From Pantoea phytobeneficialis (GTDB lineage Bacteria; Pseudomonadota; Gammaproteobacteria; Enterobacterales; Enterobacteriaceae), in assembly GCF_009728735.1 (NCBI RefSeq), contig NZ_CP024636.1, forward strand, positions 763,686 to 827,685: DNA of 64,000 nt, read 5' to 3'. Positions 1 to 12,120 of the stretch are shown here, piece by piece; position 1 is the stretch's first letter, and every line of letters starts with the position of its first letter. The notes beneath the pieces were generated by a model. It was given only the letters and a program-made list of their open reading frames with translations. It did no database searches and was not told the origin of the DNA. The position numbers were made by a program, and so were the translations under genes.

Positions 1-1121
1 TACCCTACCCCGGCGTTGTTCAGCAGGGCGATAGGGTTAAACAGATAGCTGACCCAGCGGCGGAAATGGGCATCGCGTCCCTGCTCTGAACGTTGGTCAT
101 ACAGCAGAAAATAGCAACCCTCTTCCAGGCGGCTCTCCTCCGATTTTTCATCGGCGGTTTCGCCCTGCAACTTCACTCCGGCATACACCAGTTCGTCGCT
201 GATTTCCGGTAATACCCAGATTGAGACATCATCAATCAACGCGCGGTAGCCGAAGTAGTCATCAAAAGCGGCAATTTTAAGTTGGCTTTGCTGGTTGCGC
301 ACCACGCTGTAGGGGCCGGTGCCAATCGGCTGACGGGCGAAATCGCGAACCGTTTGCCACTCGCGCGGCAAGATCATCGCGCTGACGCTGCCAAGCAACC
401 ACGGTAGCCAGTTATCGGGTTGAGTCAGTTGAATATCCAGCGTCCAGGGGGCAGGGGAGTGAAGTTTGGCAATATGGGAGAACAGCGGTTGGGTACGCAG
501 ACGATCCAACGAGCTGATGACATCCTCCATCTCCAGTTCACGACCGTGGTGAAAACGAATCGCGGGTCGCAGGAAAAAGCGCCAGTGCAGCAGCGATGTT
601 TGTTGCCAGTGATGGGCAATATCGGGTTCAATTTCCCCCTTTTCCTCATTTATCCGTGTCAGACCACTGAAGATTTGCCGCGCTAAATGGGTTTCGGAGC
701 GACGCAACGGGGAACCGGGTAGCAGGTTGGGAAGCGGGCGATAATAGAGGACGCGCAGAATATGCTTACCCTGGCGGAAGCTGCGGCCGAGGTGAGAAGC
801 AATCATTTGGCGTACCTGATTTTTGTCGCCTACCAATTGCACCAGTTGTTCGATGCGATCCTGCTCCAGCAAATCTTCGGCGCGCTGCTGCTGCAATGCC
901 AGCCCGGTATAACAAAAACTCAGCGTTGAACGTTTACCCCGTCCGGCTTCGGCCTGCCAGATTAACCAACCCGCATCCTGCATGGCATTCAACAGGTTGC
1001 GCATATGACGTCGCGAGCAGTGCAGCAATTCCGCCAGTTCGCTCAGGGTGGTTTCCTGATCCTGGCCCTGGCAGCTTTGCCACAGGCGGATAAATTGCTG
1101 TTGTAGACGTGAAGAAGACAT
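1..1121 (-). CDS. sgrR: SgrR, transcriptional activator of sgrS (3' part cut by window edge)
   Basis: Glucose-phosphate stress regulator: in E. coli it activates sgrS and setA and represses its own gene. The reading frame is open from ATG at 1121 to the window edge, giving about 373 N-terminal residues of a protein of roughly 550. The N-terminus carries a winged-helix DNA-binding region (residues about 5-70, with a CSRRHMR recognition stretch), followed by the start of a periplasmic-binding-protein-like (SBP_bac_5) domain that in the family senses a small ligand. Wording is very close to E. coli SgrR ([25 protein letters not shown]). It is divergent from the SgrS sRNA, whose promoter lies about 45 bp away, the arrangement expected for a regulator and its target. 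Only the C-terminal third is missing, and that is a window effect. Confidence 0.95.
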   Translation of the reverse strand, partial: MSSSRLQQQFIRLWQSCQGQDQETTLSELAELLHCSRRHMRNLLNAMQDAGWLIWQAEAGRGKRSTLSFCYTGLALQQQRAEDLLEQDRIEQLVQLVGDKNQVRQMIASHLGRSFRQGKHILRVLYYRPLPNLLPGSPLRRSETHLARQIFSGLTRINEEKGEIEPDIAHHWQQTSLLHWRFFLRPAIRFHHGRELEMEDVISSLDRLRTQPLFSHIAKLHSPAPWTLDIQLTQPDNWLPWLLGSVSAMILPREWQTVRDFARQPIGTGPYSVVRNQQSQLKIAAFDDYFGYRALIDDVSIWVLPEISDELVYAGVKLQGETADEKSEESRLEEGCYFLLYDQRSEQGRDAHFRRWVSYLFNPIALLNNAGVG

Positions 1122-1164
1122 AAAAGGGGAACTCCGCCGCGTAATCGCTCAGTTTTTCTTGCCC

Positions 1165-1170
1165 TATATT
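1165..1170 (+). promoter_or_regulatory. Candidate -10 box of sgrS
   Basis: TATATT lies about 7 bp before the likely SgrS 5' end. No good -35 box is visible at 16-18 bp upstream, which fits a promoter that depends on an activator (SgrR is encoded divergently). The exact transcription start is inferred. Confidence 0.5.
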
Positions 1171-1176
1171 AGAGGC

Positions 1177-1311
1177 ATAGTAGACCCCAATGGAAGAGCG
1201 GGAGGCATTCAGTCATGAATGGCGCTCTGCCAGCGGTTCTGCCGACGTAGAACCTTTTCTGAGTAGGGTGCAATTTCACCGCCAGCAGTGTGTTCTCTGC
1301 TGGCTTTTTTC
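1177..1311 (+). ncRNA. sgrS: SgrS small RNA, short form
   Basis: Hfq-dependent sRNA that in relatives pairs with the ptsG mRNA during sugar-phosphate stress. Its place between divergent sgrR and setA is the E. coli place. The 3' part is recognisable: a CTGAGTA-GGGTG seed (1259-1269) that can pair with the CACCCATACTCAGG region known around the ptsG start, then a GC-rich hairpin (1281-1288 with 1297-1304) and a T6 run. Two upstream hairpins are visible: AGAGCG 1195-1200 with CGCTCT 1223-1228, stacked on CATTC/GAATG, and GGTTCT 1235-1240 with AGAACC 1249-1254. At about 135 nt it is far shorter than the 227 nt E. coli RNA. The missing portion is where SgrT is encoded, and no SgrT-like ORF is present. 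The 5' end is estimated from the -10 box. Confidence 0.85.
1281..1310 (+). terminator. Intrinsic terminator of SgrS
   Basis: GCCAGCAG (1281-1288) pairs perfectly with CTGCTGGC (1297-1304) across an 8-nt loop, followed by six T residues. It serves as the Hfq-binding 3' end in SgrS RNAs. Read-through would reach setA. Confidence 0.9.
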
Positions 1312-1375
1312 GTCTTGCTGTGGAATCTTCTACCCTCATTTTTTTCCCCGATTGAATCCGCAAAGGGATTTCTGC

Positions 1376-2554
1376 ATGAAATCGCTGTTAACGCGTAAGC
1401 CGTTCCTCAACCCGGTTTATCTGGCTTTTATGGCCGTCTCCTTTATGGTTGGCGTGGCCGGTGCTTTGCAGGCACCGACGCTGAGCCTGTTCCTGACGCG
1501 TGAAGTGCAGGTCAGGCCGTTCTGGGTTGGGTTGTTCTTTACCGTCAACGCGATTGCCGGGATTGTCATCAGCCTGCTGGTGGCGAAACGTTCCGACAAC
1601 CACGGCGATCGCCGCCACCTGATTATGTTTTGTTGCCTGATGGCGGTGTGTAATTCGCTGTTGTTTGCCTTTACCCGTCATTATCTGACGTTGATTACGT
1701 TGGGCGTGCTGCTGTCGGCATTGGCCAGCGTGGCAGTGCCGCAAATTTTTGCGTTGGCGCGTGAGTATGCTGACCGTTCCGCCCGCGAAGTGGTGATGTT
1801 CAGTTCGGTCATGCGTGCGCAGTTGTCGCTGGCGTGGGTGATCGGCCCGCCGTTATCGTTCGCGCTGGCATTGAACTATGGCTTTGTGACGCTGTTTTGC
1901 GTGGCGGCGGTGATCTTTTTGTTAAGCCTGCTGCTGATCTGGCGCACCCTGCCGTCGGTGCCGCGTGTGATCGTGTCTCCCGAGCAGGTGTTGACACAAC
2001 TGAGTCCGTGGAAAGACAGCCAGGTGCGTCTGCTGTTTATCGCCTCGGTGATAATGTGGACCTGCAACGTGATGTATATCATTGATATGCCGCTCTATAT
2101 CAGCTCCACGCTCGGTTTGCCGGAAAAGCTGGCTGGCCTGTTGATGGGAACGGCGGCCGGGCTGGAGATCCCGATTATGTTGCTGGCCGGGCATTATGCA
2201 CGTCGCTTCGGTAAACGTCGGCTGGTGCAGGTGGCGCTGGTGGCCGCAATGGTGTTTTATCTCGGGCTGGGTCTGTTCCAGTCACGTACCGCGCTGATGG
2301 TGTTGCAGCTGTTCAATGCTGCGTTTATCGGGATTGTTGCCGGAATCGGTATGTTGTGGTTCCAGGATCTGATGCCGGGACGTGCTGGCGCGGCTACCAC
2401 CATGTTTACCACCTCGATCTCTACCGGAATGATTGTGGCGGGTTTGATTCAGGGGGCGCTGAGTGAACAGTTCGGCCATGAGTCGGTGTACTGGCTGGCG
2501 CTAGGGTTAGCAGTGCTGGCGTTGGGGCTGGCTTCGCGGGTGCGGGATGTGTAA
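1376..2554 (+). CDS. setA: SetA, sugar efflux transporter (MFS)
   Basis: Inner-membrane proton-driven exporter of sugars and sugar analogues (SET family of the MFS), thought to relieve sugar-phosphate stress together with SgrS. From ATG 1376 it is 392 residues, the same as E. coli SetA. Twelve hydrophobic segments are apparent, and family stretches such as GVAGALQAPTLSLFL near the N-terminus and IGIVAGIGMLWFQDLMPGR in the C-terminal half are kept. The frame stays open upstream to an ATG at 1190, but that stretch is the SgrS gene and has no transporter similarity, so 1376 (after AAAGGGAT) is chosen. It lies 65 bp after the SgrS terminator and may be reached by read-through from the sgrS promoter, as in E. 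coli. Confidence 0.95.
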   Translation: MKSLLTRKPFLNPVYLAFMAVSFMVGVAGALQAPTLSLFLTREVQVRPFWVGLFFTVNAIAGIVISLLVAKRSDNHGDRRHLIMFCCLMAVCNSLLFAFTRHYLTLITLGVLLSALASVAVPQIFALAREYADRSAREVVMFSSVMRAQLSLAWVIGPPLSFALALNYGFVTLFCVAAVIFLLSLLLIWRTLPSVPRVIVSPEQVLTQLSPWKDSQVRLLFIASVIMWTCNVMYIIDMPLYISSTLGLPEKLAGLLMGTAAGLEIPIMLLAGHYARRFGKRRLVQVALVAAMVFYLGLGLFQSRTALMVLQLFNAAFIGIVAGIGMLWFQDLMPGRAGAATTMFTTSISTGMIVAGLIQGALSEQFGHESVYWLALGLAVLALGLASRVRDV

Positions 2555-2555
2555 C

Positions 2556-2606
2556 TGCGCGCAATAAATCGCGCCGCTACGGCTGTAGCGGCACGATTAA
2601 TCGCGC
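2556..2606. repeat. REP-like inverted repeat, copy A
   Basis: Two inverted units face each other: left arm 2556-2580 ending GCGCCGCTAC, 4-nt centre, right arm 2585-2606 starting GTAGCGGCACGATT. The arms pair over about 22 bp with few mismatches. It fills the whole gap between the convergent stops of setA and leuD, so it may act as a bidirectional terminator or transcript stabiliser. The same sequence family recurs near 36.8, 56.2 and 59.6 kb. Confidence 0.8.
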
Positions 2607-2610
2607 TATT

Positions 2611-3216
2611 TTAACGTAAAAACGCGGGCTGATTCGTCTCGTAGTCGGCGATGGACGCTTCGTGTTGCAGCGTCAGGCCAATGCTGTCGAGTCCGTTAAT
2701 CATGCAGTGGCGACGGAAGCTGTCGATTTCGAAGCTATAGGTTTTGTCGCCAGCAGTCACGGTCTGGGCTTCCAGATCCACGATAAAGCTGATGCCTGGA
2801 TGGCTTGCGACCAGCTTAAACATCTCATCAACTTCTTCATCGCTTAACTTCACCGGCAGCAACTGGTTGTTGAAGCTGTTACCGTAGAAGATATCCGCAA
2901 AGCTGGGTGCAATCACCACCTGGAAACCGAAATCGGTCAGTGCCCAGGGTGCGTGCTCACGGGAGGAGCCACAGCCAAAGTTTTCACGCGCCAGCAAAAT
3001 GCTGGTGCCTTTGTATTCCGGCTTGTTCAGCACGAAGCTGGCGGTCGGTACGGTGCCTGCATCATCATCAAAACGCCAGTCGTGGAACAGGTGTGCACCA
3101 AAGCCGGTGCGAGTTACCTTTTGCAGGAACTGCTTAGGAATGATGGCATCGGTATCAACATTCGCGGCATCCAGCGGGGCTACGATTCCGCTGTGCTGAG
3201 TAAATTTCTTCGCCAT
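2611..3216 (-). CDS. leuD: 3-isopropylmalate dehydratase small subunit LeuD
   Basis: Small subunit of isopropylmalate isomerase, which with LeuC converts 2-isopropylmalate to 3-isopropylmalate in leucine synthesis. The protein is 201 residues, the usual length, with the swivel-domain signature [16 protein letters not shown] (about residues 77-92), which contributes active-site and substrate-discriminating residues in the aconitase superfamily. It is the last gene of leuABCD, starting 3 nt after the leuC stop, so the two subunits are likely translated in step. A REP-like palindrome follows directly. Confidence 0.97.
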   Translation of the reverse strand: MAKKFTQHSGIVAPLDAANVDTDAIIPKQFLQKVTRTGFGAHLFHDWRFDDDAGTVPTASFVLNKPEYKGTSILLARENFGCGSSREHAPWALTDFGFQVVIAPSFADIFYGNSFNNQLLPVKLSDEEVDEMFKLVASHPGISFIVDLEAQTVTAGDKTYSFEIDSFRRHCMINGLDSIGLTLQHEASIADYETNQPAFLR

Positions 3217-3219
3217 GGC

Positions 3220-4626
3220 TTAAGCTCCCTGAGTCAGTTCACGAATATCGGCAAAACGGCCCGTCACCGCCGCCGCAGCGGCCATCGCCGGGCTGACCAG
3301 GTGGGTACGTCCACCACGGCCCTGACGACCTTCAAAGTTACGGTTACTGGTGGAAGCACAGCGCTCACCCGGATTCAGACGGTCATTGTTCATCGCCAGG
3401 CACATGGAACAACCTGGCAGACGCCATTCAAAACCGGCTTCGAGGAAAATCTTGTCCAGACCTTCCGCTTCCGCTTGCGCTTTTACCGGACCAGAACCCG
3501 GTACCACCATCGCAACCACACCAGGCGCTACATGGCGGCCTTTGGCGATCGCGGCAGCAGCACGCAGGTCTTCGATACGTGAGTTGGTGCAGGAACCGAT
3601 AAACACTTTATCGATCGCCACGTCGGTCAGTTTGATACCCGGTTGCAGATCCATGTAGGCCAGCGCTTTTTCGGCAGAGGCGCGTTCAACCGGATCGGCG
3701 AATGAGGCCGGGTTCGGGATTGCCTGGTCAACTGCCATCACCTGGCCCGGGTTGGTGCCCCAGGTCACCTGCGGGGCGATATCGGCGGCGTTCAGCGTCA
3801 CCACGGTATCGAATTTCGCATCGCTGTCGGATTTCAGGGTGCGCCAGTAGGCAACAGCCTGTTCCCACTGCTCGCCCTTCGGTGCGAATTGTTTGTCTTT
3901 CAGGTAATTAAAGGTGGTGTCATCCGGCGCGACCAGGCCCGCTTTGGCACCCATTTCAATTGCCATGTTGCACAGCGTCATACGGCCTTCCATGGTCAGC
4001 GCTTCAATCGCCGGGCCACAGAACTCCACCACATGACCGGTGCCGCCGGCGCTGCCGGTTTTACCGATGATCGCCAACACGATATCTTTCGCGGTGATGC
4101 CCGGTGCGGCTTCACCCAGCACTTCAATCTTCATGGTTTTGGCACGGCCCTGTTTCAGGGTCTGGGTGGCAAACACATGCTCCACTTCAGAGGTGCCGAT
4201 ACCGAACGCCAGTGAACCAAAAGCACCGTGAGTCGCGGTGTGGGAATCACCACAGACGATGGTCATACCCGGCAGGGTCATACCCTGTTCCGGACCGATG
4301 ACGTGGACGATGCCCTGGAATGGGTGGTTCAGGTCATACAACTGGATACCGAATTCAGCGCAGTTCTTGATCAGTTCCTGCATCTGAATACGTGCCATCT
4401 CGCCCGACGCATTGATGTCTTTGGTCTGGGTGGAGACGTTATGGTCCATAGTAGCGAAGGTCTTCGACGGCTGACGGACTTTGCGACCGTGAGCGCGCAG
4501 GCCATCAAAGGCCTGCGGTGACGTGACTTCATGGATCAAATGACGATCGATGTACAGTAACGGGGTTTCGTTCGGTGCTTCGTGGACGACATGTGCATCA
4601 AATAACTTCTGGTATAAGCTTTTCAT
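3220..4626 (-). CDS. leuC: 3-isopropylmalate dehydratase large subunit LeuC
   Basis: Large, catalytic subunit of isopropylmalate isomerase, holding a [4Fe-4S] cluster. The three cluster cysteines are visible in [10 protein letters not shown] (about residue 349) and LPGCSMC (about 409 and 412). The aconitase-type [11 protein letters not shown] motif lies near residue 130. The start is placed at ATG 4626, giving 468 residues (E. coli 466) and a GAGGAA ribosome binding site. An in-frame start further upstream at 4677 would add 17 residues that overlap leuB and have no family counterpart. The gene sits between leuB (gap 4 nt) and leuD (gap 3 nt) in the leu operon. Confidence 0.96.
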   Translation of the reverse strand: MKSLYQKLFDAHVVHEAPNETPLLYIDRHLIHEVTSPQAFDGLRAHGRKVRQPSKTFATMDHNVSTQTKDINASGEMARIQMQELIKNCAEFGIQLYDLNHPFQGIVHVIGPEQGMTLPGMTIVCGDSHTATHGAFGSLAFGIGTSEVEHVFATQTLKQGRAKTMKIEVLGEAAPGITAKDIVLAIIGKTGSAGGTGHVVEFCGPAIEALTMEGRMTLCNMAIEMGAKAGLVAPDDTTFNYLKDKQFAPKGEQWEQAVAYWRTLKSDSDAKFDTVVTLNAADIAPQVTWGTNPGQVMAVDQAIPNPASFADPVERASAEKALAYMDLQPGIKLTDVAIDKVFIGSCTNSRIEDLRAAAAIAKGRHVAPGVVAMVVPGSGPVKAQAEAEGLDKIFLEAGFEWRLPGCSMCLAMNNDRLNPGERCASTSNRNFEGRQGRGGRTHLVSPAMAAAAAVTGRFADIRELTQGA

Positions 4627-4630
4627 TTTT

Positions 4631-7287
<2,657 letters not shown>

Positions 7288-7330
7288 CGTAATCTTCCTT
7301 ATGCATTAACTTCGCCGGTGCTACGAGCAT

Positions 7331-7359
7331 AAAAAAACCCGCGCATTGGCGCGGGTTTT
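7331..7359 (-). terminator. leu operon attenuator
   Basis: On the minus strand a perfect 7-bp stem, CCCGCGC (7338-7344 in plus coordinates) with GCGCGGG (7349-7355), is followed by a run of seven U. It lies between the leuL stop and leuA, the position of a Rho-independent attenuator whose formation depends on leucyl-tRNA supply as the ribosome reads the leader. Confidence 0.9.
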
Positions 7360-7382
7360 CTTAAACTTTCTGCAGGTTCGAA

Positions 7383-7466
7383 TCAGTTGTTGATTCCGCC
7401 CACGAGTCTACCGCGCAATGGGGATGCGATTAGTAGTAGACCAAGTAGACGGAAAGAACGGGACAT
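7383..7466 (-). CDS. leuL: leu operon leader peptide LeuL
   Basis: A 27-residue leader peptide, MSRSFRLLGLLLIASPLRGR and so on, ending before the attenuator hairpin. It resembles the E. coli leader (28 residues, FIGLLLLNASSLRG). Five leucine codons cluster at residues 7-12 (LLGLLL), four of them the rare CTA, so a shortage of charged leucyl-tRNA should stall the ribosome here and favour antitermination into leuABCD. The start follows a weak purine stretch (GAGGTTTGATCC). Confidence 0.93.
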   Translation of the reverse strand: MSRSFRLLGLLLIASPLRGRLVGGINN

Positions 7467-7499
7467 GGATCAAACCTCGTAAATTGAGTGCTGCACATA

Positions 7500-7528
7500 T
7501 TGATACTGAGAAAGGCCGCTGATGTCAA
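7500..7528 (-). promoter_or_regulatory. leuLABCD promoter
   Basis: Reading the minus strand, TTGACA (7523-7528) and TATCAA (7500-7505) are separated by exactly 17 bp and lie about 35 bp before the leuL start. This is a near-consensus sigma-70 promoter in the expected place. Confidence 0.8.
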
Positions 7529-8202
7529 CCATAAGTGAAAGGTTATTTCTCAAGGTGCTCAAGGTGGATCTGCTGGGATTATTCGCTTGTTCAGAGGAAA
7601 AACAAATATTAACGCGTCGCTGGCGATTTTGATCACTTGCAAAAATGTTTTAAAAATGAGTATTTATTTTAAGTTGTTGATTTTAATTTATTTTATCGGG
7701 TTTGTTTGCCTGGTGGTAAAACAATGGCGCAGCGGTTGTTTAGACGAATCTCACGTCAGATAAGGATTTTAAAGATAATCACGCCAGGAATTAATTGCCG
7801 GGTAAGATTGTGGGCTGGAATGTTGCAAAATATGCATCGTGTATTTCTTATAACTCGCTGTAAATAATTACCGAACCAGCATTATCATCTGCTGTTCTGT
7901 GCTGGGATTAGTTTAATCCTCGCGGGCAATTATCACGCCTTAGTGCCTTTGAGGTGGAAAGAAGCGGAGCTGAGAGGGATGGACGTTTGCCTGCCGGGTT
8001 TTCTGCGGTTATGGTAATCGACCTACTCTCAAAAGAATGAACTCAAGTAGATTCCCTGTACCTGGAAGGCGGAAATGAATTTCGTCTTCTGAGCATAAAC
8101 ATAAGGTTTTGATCTTAATTGGCGAATCCGGGGCAGGATGTCACTGACGCGGCTGGAAAGCGAACGTCCGTGGATTCCGTCCCTCAAGCCTGGAGGCAGA
8201 AA
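7529..8202. other. Long leuL-ilvI intergenic region without leuO
   Basis: About 670 bp without a credible gene. In E. coli this interval holds leuO, and here neither a LysR-type reading frame nor a recognisable remnant is seen on either strand. The stretch around 7640-7700 is strongly AT-rich (runs such as TTTTAAAAATGAGTATTTA), the kind of DNA favoured by H-NS or Lrp. In E. coli Lrp activates ilvIH from several upstream sites, so a regulatory role is plausible. I could not assign individual Lrp sites or the ilvI promoter with confidence. Confidence 0.5.
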
Positions 8203-9927
8203 ATGGAGATGTTGTCAGGAGCCGAAATGGTCGTCCGTTCGTTAATCGATCAGGGCGTTAAGCAGGTATTCGGTTATCCGGGCGGAGCGGTGCTCGATAT
8301 TTACGACGCTCTGCAAACGGTCGGCGGTATCGACCACGTATTAGTTCGCCACGAACAAGGCGCGGTGCACATGGCTGACGGCCTGGCGCGTGCTACCGGC
8401 GAAGTGGGTGTCGTGCTGGTGACTTCCGGTCCTGGCGCCACCAATGCCATTACCGGCATCGCCACTGCTTATATGGACTCGATTCCGATGGTGGTTCTGT
8501 CGGGTCAGGTGCCGTCGTCACTGATCGGCTATGACGCCTTCCAGGAGTGCGACATGGTGGGGATTTCCCGCCCGGTGGTGAAGCACAGCTTCCTGGTCAA
8601 AAGCACCGAAGAGATCCCAACCGTCATCAAAAAAGCGTTCTGGCTGGCAAAAAGTGGCCGCCCGGGCCCGGTGGTGATTGACCTGCCGAAAGATATCCTG
8701 AACCCGGCGAATAAGCTGCCTTATGTCTGGCCAGAGTCGGTCAGCATGCGTTCTTATAACCCAACTATTCAGGGTCATAAGGGGCAGATTAAGCGCGCGC
8801 TGCAAACCCTGCTGGCGGCCCATAAGCCAGTGATGTATGTCGGTGGCGGTGCTATTACCTCGGGTTGCGAAGCCGAATTGCTGCAACTGGCGGAAAAGCT
8901 CAACATCCCGGTGACGACCTCACTGATGGGGCTGGGTGCTTTCCCTGGAACGCATCGTCAGTGCGTGGGTATGCTGGGTATGCACGGTACTTATGAAGCC
9001 AACATGACCATGCATAACGCTGACCTGATTTTCGGTATCGGCGTGCGTTTTGATGACCGTACCACCAACAATCTGGCGAAGTATTGCCCGAATGCCACGG
9101 TGATGCATATCGACGTTGACCCAACCTCGATTTCCAAGACCGTTGCCGCAGACATTCCGATCGTCGGTGATGCGAAACAGACGCTGACCCAGATGCTGGA
9201 ACTGCTGGCGCAGACCGAGGTGAAGCAGGAGCTCGACAGCCTGCGCGACTGGTGGCAGACCATTGATGGCTGGCGTGGTCGCAAATGCCTCGAATTTGAT
9301 CGCACCAGCGATAAAATCAAACCGCAGGCAGTGATCGAAACCATCTGGCGTTTGACCAAAGGCGATGCTTACGTCACCTCGGACGTGGGCCAGCACCAGA
9401 TGTTCGCAGCGCTGTATTATCAGTTCGACAAACCCCGTCGCTGGATCAACTCCGGTGGTTTGGGCACCATGGGCTTTGGCCTGCCTGCGGCGTTGGGTGT
9501 GAAGATGGCGCTGCCGGAAGAAACCGTAATCTGTGTCACCGGTGACGGCAGTATCCAGATGAACATTCAGGAACTGTCGACCGCGCTGCAATATGATTTG
9601 CCGGTGCTGGTACTGAACCTCAACAACCGCTTCCTCGGCATGGTGAAGCAGTGGCAGGACATGATCTACTCTGGCCGCCATTCACAATCTTACATGGAGT
9701 CCTTGCCGGACTTCGTACGCCTGGCGGAAGCCTATGGTCACGTTGGTATCGCGATTCAGCATCCGGCCGAGTTGGAAGAGAAGCTGACCCAGGCACTGGA
9801 AACCCTGGCGAAAGGGCGACTGGTGTTTGTAGATGTGACGGTTGATGGCAGCGAGCACGTTTACCCGATGCAGATTCGTGGTGGCGGTATGGACGAGATG
9901 TGGTTGAGCAAAACGGAGAGGACATAA
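8203..9927 (+). CDS. ilvI: Acetolactate synthase III large subunit IlvI
   Basis: Catalytic subunit of acetohydroxyacid synthase III, a ThDP- and FAD-dependent enzyme making acetolactate or acetohydroxybutyrate for branched-chain amino acids. From ATG 8203 it is 574 residues, equal to E. coli. The start is supported by TGGAGGCAG upstream; a longer frame from a TTG at 8119 has no family counterpart. The catalytic glutamate lies in [12 protein letters not shown] (about residues 46-57) and the ThDP motif starts GDGSIQMN (about residue 448). The small subunit gene follows after 2 nt. Confidence 0.97.
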   Translation: MEMLSGAEMVVRSLIDQGVKQVFGYPGGAVLDIYDALQTVGGIDHVLVRHEQGAVHMADGLARATGEVGVVLVTSGPGATNAITGIATAYMDSIPMVVLSGQVPSSLIGYDAFQECDMVGISRPVVKHSFLVKSTEEIPTVIKKAFWLAKSGRPGPVVIDLPKDILNPANKLPYVWPESVSMRSYNPTIQGHKGQIKRALQTLLAAHKPVMYVGGGAITSGCEAELLQLAEKLNIPVTTSLMGLGAFPGTHRQCVGMLGMHGTYEANMTMHNADLIFGIGVRFDDRTTNNLAKYCPNATVMHIDVDPTSISKTVAADIPIVGDAKQTLTQMLELLAQTEVKQELDSLRDWWQTIDGWRGRKCLEFDRTSDKIKPQAVIETIWRLTKGDAYVTSDVGQHQMFAALYYQFDKPRRWINSGGLGTMGFGLPAALGVKMALPEETVICVTGDGSIQMNIQELSTALQYDLPVLVLNLNNRFLGMVKQWQDMIYSGRHSQSYMESLPDFVRLAEAYGHVGIAIQHPAELEEKLTQALETLAKGRLVFVDVTVDGSEHVYPMQIRGGGMDEMWLSKTERT

Positions 9928-9929
9928 TT

Positions 9930-10421
9930 ATGCGTCGTATTTTATCGGTACTGCTGGAGAACGAATCCGGCGCATTGTCCCGCGTGGTTGGCCTGTTTTC
10001 GCAACGCGGCTACAACATTGAAAGCCTGACGGTAGCGCCAACTGACGATCCCACCCTGTCACGTATGACGATTCAAACCGTCGGCGATGAAAAGGTGCTG
10101 GAGCAGATTGAGAAACAACTGCACAAGTTAGTTGACGTGTTACGTGTCAGCGAGCTGGGGCAGGGTGCCTACGTTGAACGTGAAATCATGCTGGTGAAAA
10201 TCCAGGCGACCGGCTATGGCCGCGAAGAAGTGAAACGCAGCGCGGAAATTTTCCGTGGGCAGATCATCGACGTGACGCCAACGCTGTACACGGTTCAGCT
10301 GGCAGGCACCAGCGACAAGCTGGATGCGTTTCTTAACACTGTCCGTGACGTAGCGGAAATTGTTGAAGTGGCGCGTTCCGGTATCGTTGGTGTATCGCGC
10401 GGCGATCGCATCATGCGTTAA
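9930..10421 (+). CDS. ilvH: Acetolactate synthase III regulatory subunit IlvH
   Basis: Regulatory subunit that raises IlvI activity and confers valine inhibition. It is 163 residues, as in E. coli. The N-terminal ACT domain begins [20 protein letters not shown], where valine binds in homologues, and a C-terminal domain from about residue 85 contacts the catalytic subunit. Start ATG 9930 lies 2 nt after the ilvI stop, so it is translationally coupled, and the ribosome binding site (GGAGAGGA) is inside the ilvI end. A strong terminator follows. Confidence 0.97.
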   Translation: MRRILSVLLENESGALSRVVGLFSQRGYNIESLTVAPTDDPTLSRMTIQTVGDEKVLEQIEKQLHKLVDVLRVSELGQGAYVEREIMLVKIQATGYGREEVKRSAEIFRGQIIDVTPTLYTVQLAGTSDKLDAFLNTVRDVAEIVEVARSGIVGVSRGDRIMR

Positions 10422-10451
10422 TCACCTTCAGTAACAGACAGTCACGATGCT

Positions 10452-10478
10452 AACCCGGCGTAATGCCGGGTTTTTTTA
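10452..10478 (+). terminator. ilvIH intrinsic terminator
   Basis: ACCCGGC (10453-10459) pairs with GCCGGGT (10465-10471) across a short loop, followed by a T-rich run, 30 bp after the ilvH stop. Confidence 0.9.
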
Positions 10479-10617
10479 TTTTATGCGCTTGAACAAGCTG
10501 ACGGATAAAAGCGGTTGCTCAGCGTAGTTTTCTGCGGTTAGATGTTACAAATGTTTTACCCTTAGCTACTCTGCGGGCATTTTCGCCACAGGGCTTATCA
10601 GGAATTAAGGTGTCATC

Positions 10618-11628
10618 GTGAAACTGGATGAAATCGCGCGCCTGGCTGGCGTGTCGCGCACTACGGCCAGCTATGTGATCAATGGCAAAGCGCGGCAATA
10701 TCGTGTCAGCGACAAAACCGTCGAGAAAGTGATGGCGGTGGTGCGTGAGTACAATTATCACCCGAATGCCGTCGCGGCGGGCCTGCGCGCCGGGCGTACC
10801 CGTTCCATTGGGCTGGTGATCCCCGATCTGGAAAACACCAGCTATACGCGCATTGCCAATTACCTTGAACGCCAGGCGCGGCAGCGTGGATATCAGCTGC
10901 TGATCGCCTGTTCTGAAGATCAGCCTGATAACGAGATGCGCTGCATTGAACATCTTTTGCAGCGTCAGGTTGATGCGATCATTGTTTCTACTTCACTACC
11001 GCCGGAACACCCGTTTTATCAGCGCTGGATCAACGATCCGCTGCCGATCATTGCGCTGGACCGTGCGCTGGATCGTGAACATTTTACCAGCGTGGTCGGT
11101 GCCGATCAGGATGATGCCCAGCAACTGGCCGCTGAATTGCGTCAGCTGCCGGTGAAAAACGTCCTGTTCCTTGGCGCGCTGCCGGAGCTGTCGGTGAGCT
11201 TCCTGCGCGAAATGGGTTTCCGTGAGGCGTGGAAAGGCGACGAGCGCCCAATCGATTATATCTACTGCAATAGCTTTGAACGCACGGCTGCCGCGGCGTT
11301 GTTTGAGAAATATCTGGAAGATCATCCTATGCCAGAGGCGTTGTTCACCACCTCATTTGGTCTGTTACAGGGGGTGATGGATGTGACGCTGAAACGTGAC
11401 GGGCGTCTGCCAACCGACCTGGCGATTGCCACCTTTGGCGACCACGAATTGCTGGATTTCCTTGAGTGTCCGGTACTGGCCGTAGGGCAGCGTCATCGTG
11501 ATGTTGCGGAACGCGTGCTTGAACTTGTTTTAGCGTCACTGGATGAACCCCGAAAACCGAAGCCGGGTTTAACCCGAATTCGACGTAATTTATTTCGCCG
11601 TGGTCAATTAAGCCGTCGGACAAAATGA
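10618..11628 (+). CDS. cra: Catabolite repressor/activator Cra (FruR)
   Basis: LacI/GalR-family regulator of carbon flow, which in E. coli represses glycolytic and activates gluconeogenic genes and is released by fructose 1-phosphate. The start codon is GTG 10618, as in E. coli; the protein has 336 residues. Residues 1-58 form the LacI-type helix-turn-helix and hinge ([20 protein letters not shown]), and the rest is the periplasmic-binding-like effector domain ([14 protein letters not shown]). The C-terminus is slightly longer than in E. coli. It is monocistronic. A weak GC hairpin (11633-11654) follows the stop. Confidence 0.96.
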   Translation: MKLDEIARLAGVSRTTASYVINGKARQYRVSDKTVEKVMAVVREYNYHPNAVAAGLRAGRTRSIGLVIPDLENTSYTRIANYLERQARQRGYQLLIACSEDQPDNEMRCIEHLLQRQVDAIIVSTSLPPEHPFYQRWINDPLPIIALDRALDREHFTSVVGADQDDAQQLAAELRQLPVKNVLFLGALPELSVSFLREMGFREAWKGDERPIDYIYCNSFERTAAAALFEKYLEDHPMPEALFTTSFGLLQGVMDVTLKRDGRLPTDLAIATFGDHELLDFLECPVLAVGQRHRDVAERVLELVLASLDEPRKPKPGLTRIRRNLFRRGQLSRRTK

Positions 11629-12030
11629 ATCGGTGGGGTGGCGTGATGCCCCACTTTATTAACCAGCCGGTTAATTTTCCCTGCCATCATTCAGGTAAAA
11701 AAGCGTAAATTTTCACCTGATTTGCTAACAAATTAAACTGCCTGGCTTTTCTTATTTGTTTACATCTTCGGCAGCAGCGGGTAGCAGAGCTGTCGCGATG
11801 GTGCTGGGCTTCTTTTCGGAAATCCCCTAAAATGCAGCCGCTGTCGCATAACGCGGGATATTTATCTTAACGGGGCAACGCGCTTTATTTTTCGCCATTT
11901 TTCATGACGCGAAAATTTTTATTCCATTATTCATCAGGTTAATTTTTATTTTGCCATTCATCGTCTTCTTCCACTCTTCTTTGAATTATTTCACCCGCTG
12001 TAAAGAGTGATATTCACTCGCCGTTGCGGC

Positions 12031-12060
12031 TTGACAAGGATTTCATCGGCTCCGTAAACT
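12031..12060 (+). promoter_or_regulatory. Promoter of the dcw cluster (Pmra)
   Basis: TTGACA (12031-12036) and TAAACT (12055-12060) with an 18-bp spacer, about 60 bp before mraZ. The consensus -35 box and position match the main promoter that drives the mraZ-to-mur/fts genes in E. coli. Confidence 0.7.
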
Positions 12061-12067
12061 CTTTTCG

Positions 12068-12120
12068 TGGTAAAATGTGGGATAAAGTGGTGAAAAAGGG
12101 TATCTGAGGGGTGAGGCTGG
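12068..12120 (+). promoter_or_regulatory. MraZ operator-like repeats, GG every 10 bp
   Basis: GG pairs occur at 12069, 12079, 12089, 12099, 12109 and 12119, exactly one helical turn apart, in TGG/TGGG or AGGG contexts. MraZ homologues are known to bind direct TGGGN repeats spaced by 5 nt in front of their own gene. The central copies (TGGGA, TGGTG, GGGTA) fit that pattern and lie just downstream of the -10 box, so autorepression is likely. Confidence 0.65.

Noticed and set aside
1190..1375. In-frame 62-codon extension of setA running through the SgrS gene and its terminator
   Set aside because: The extra residues have no transporter similarity, overlap a recognised sRNA with an intrinsic terminator, and the shorter form equals the E. 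coli SetA length exactly. The open frame is most likely chance.
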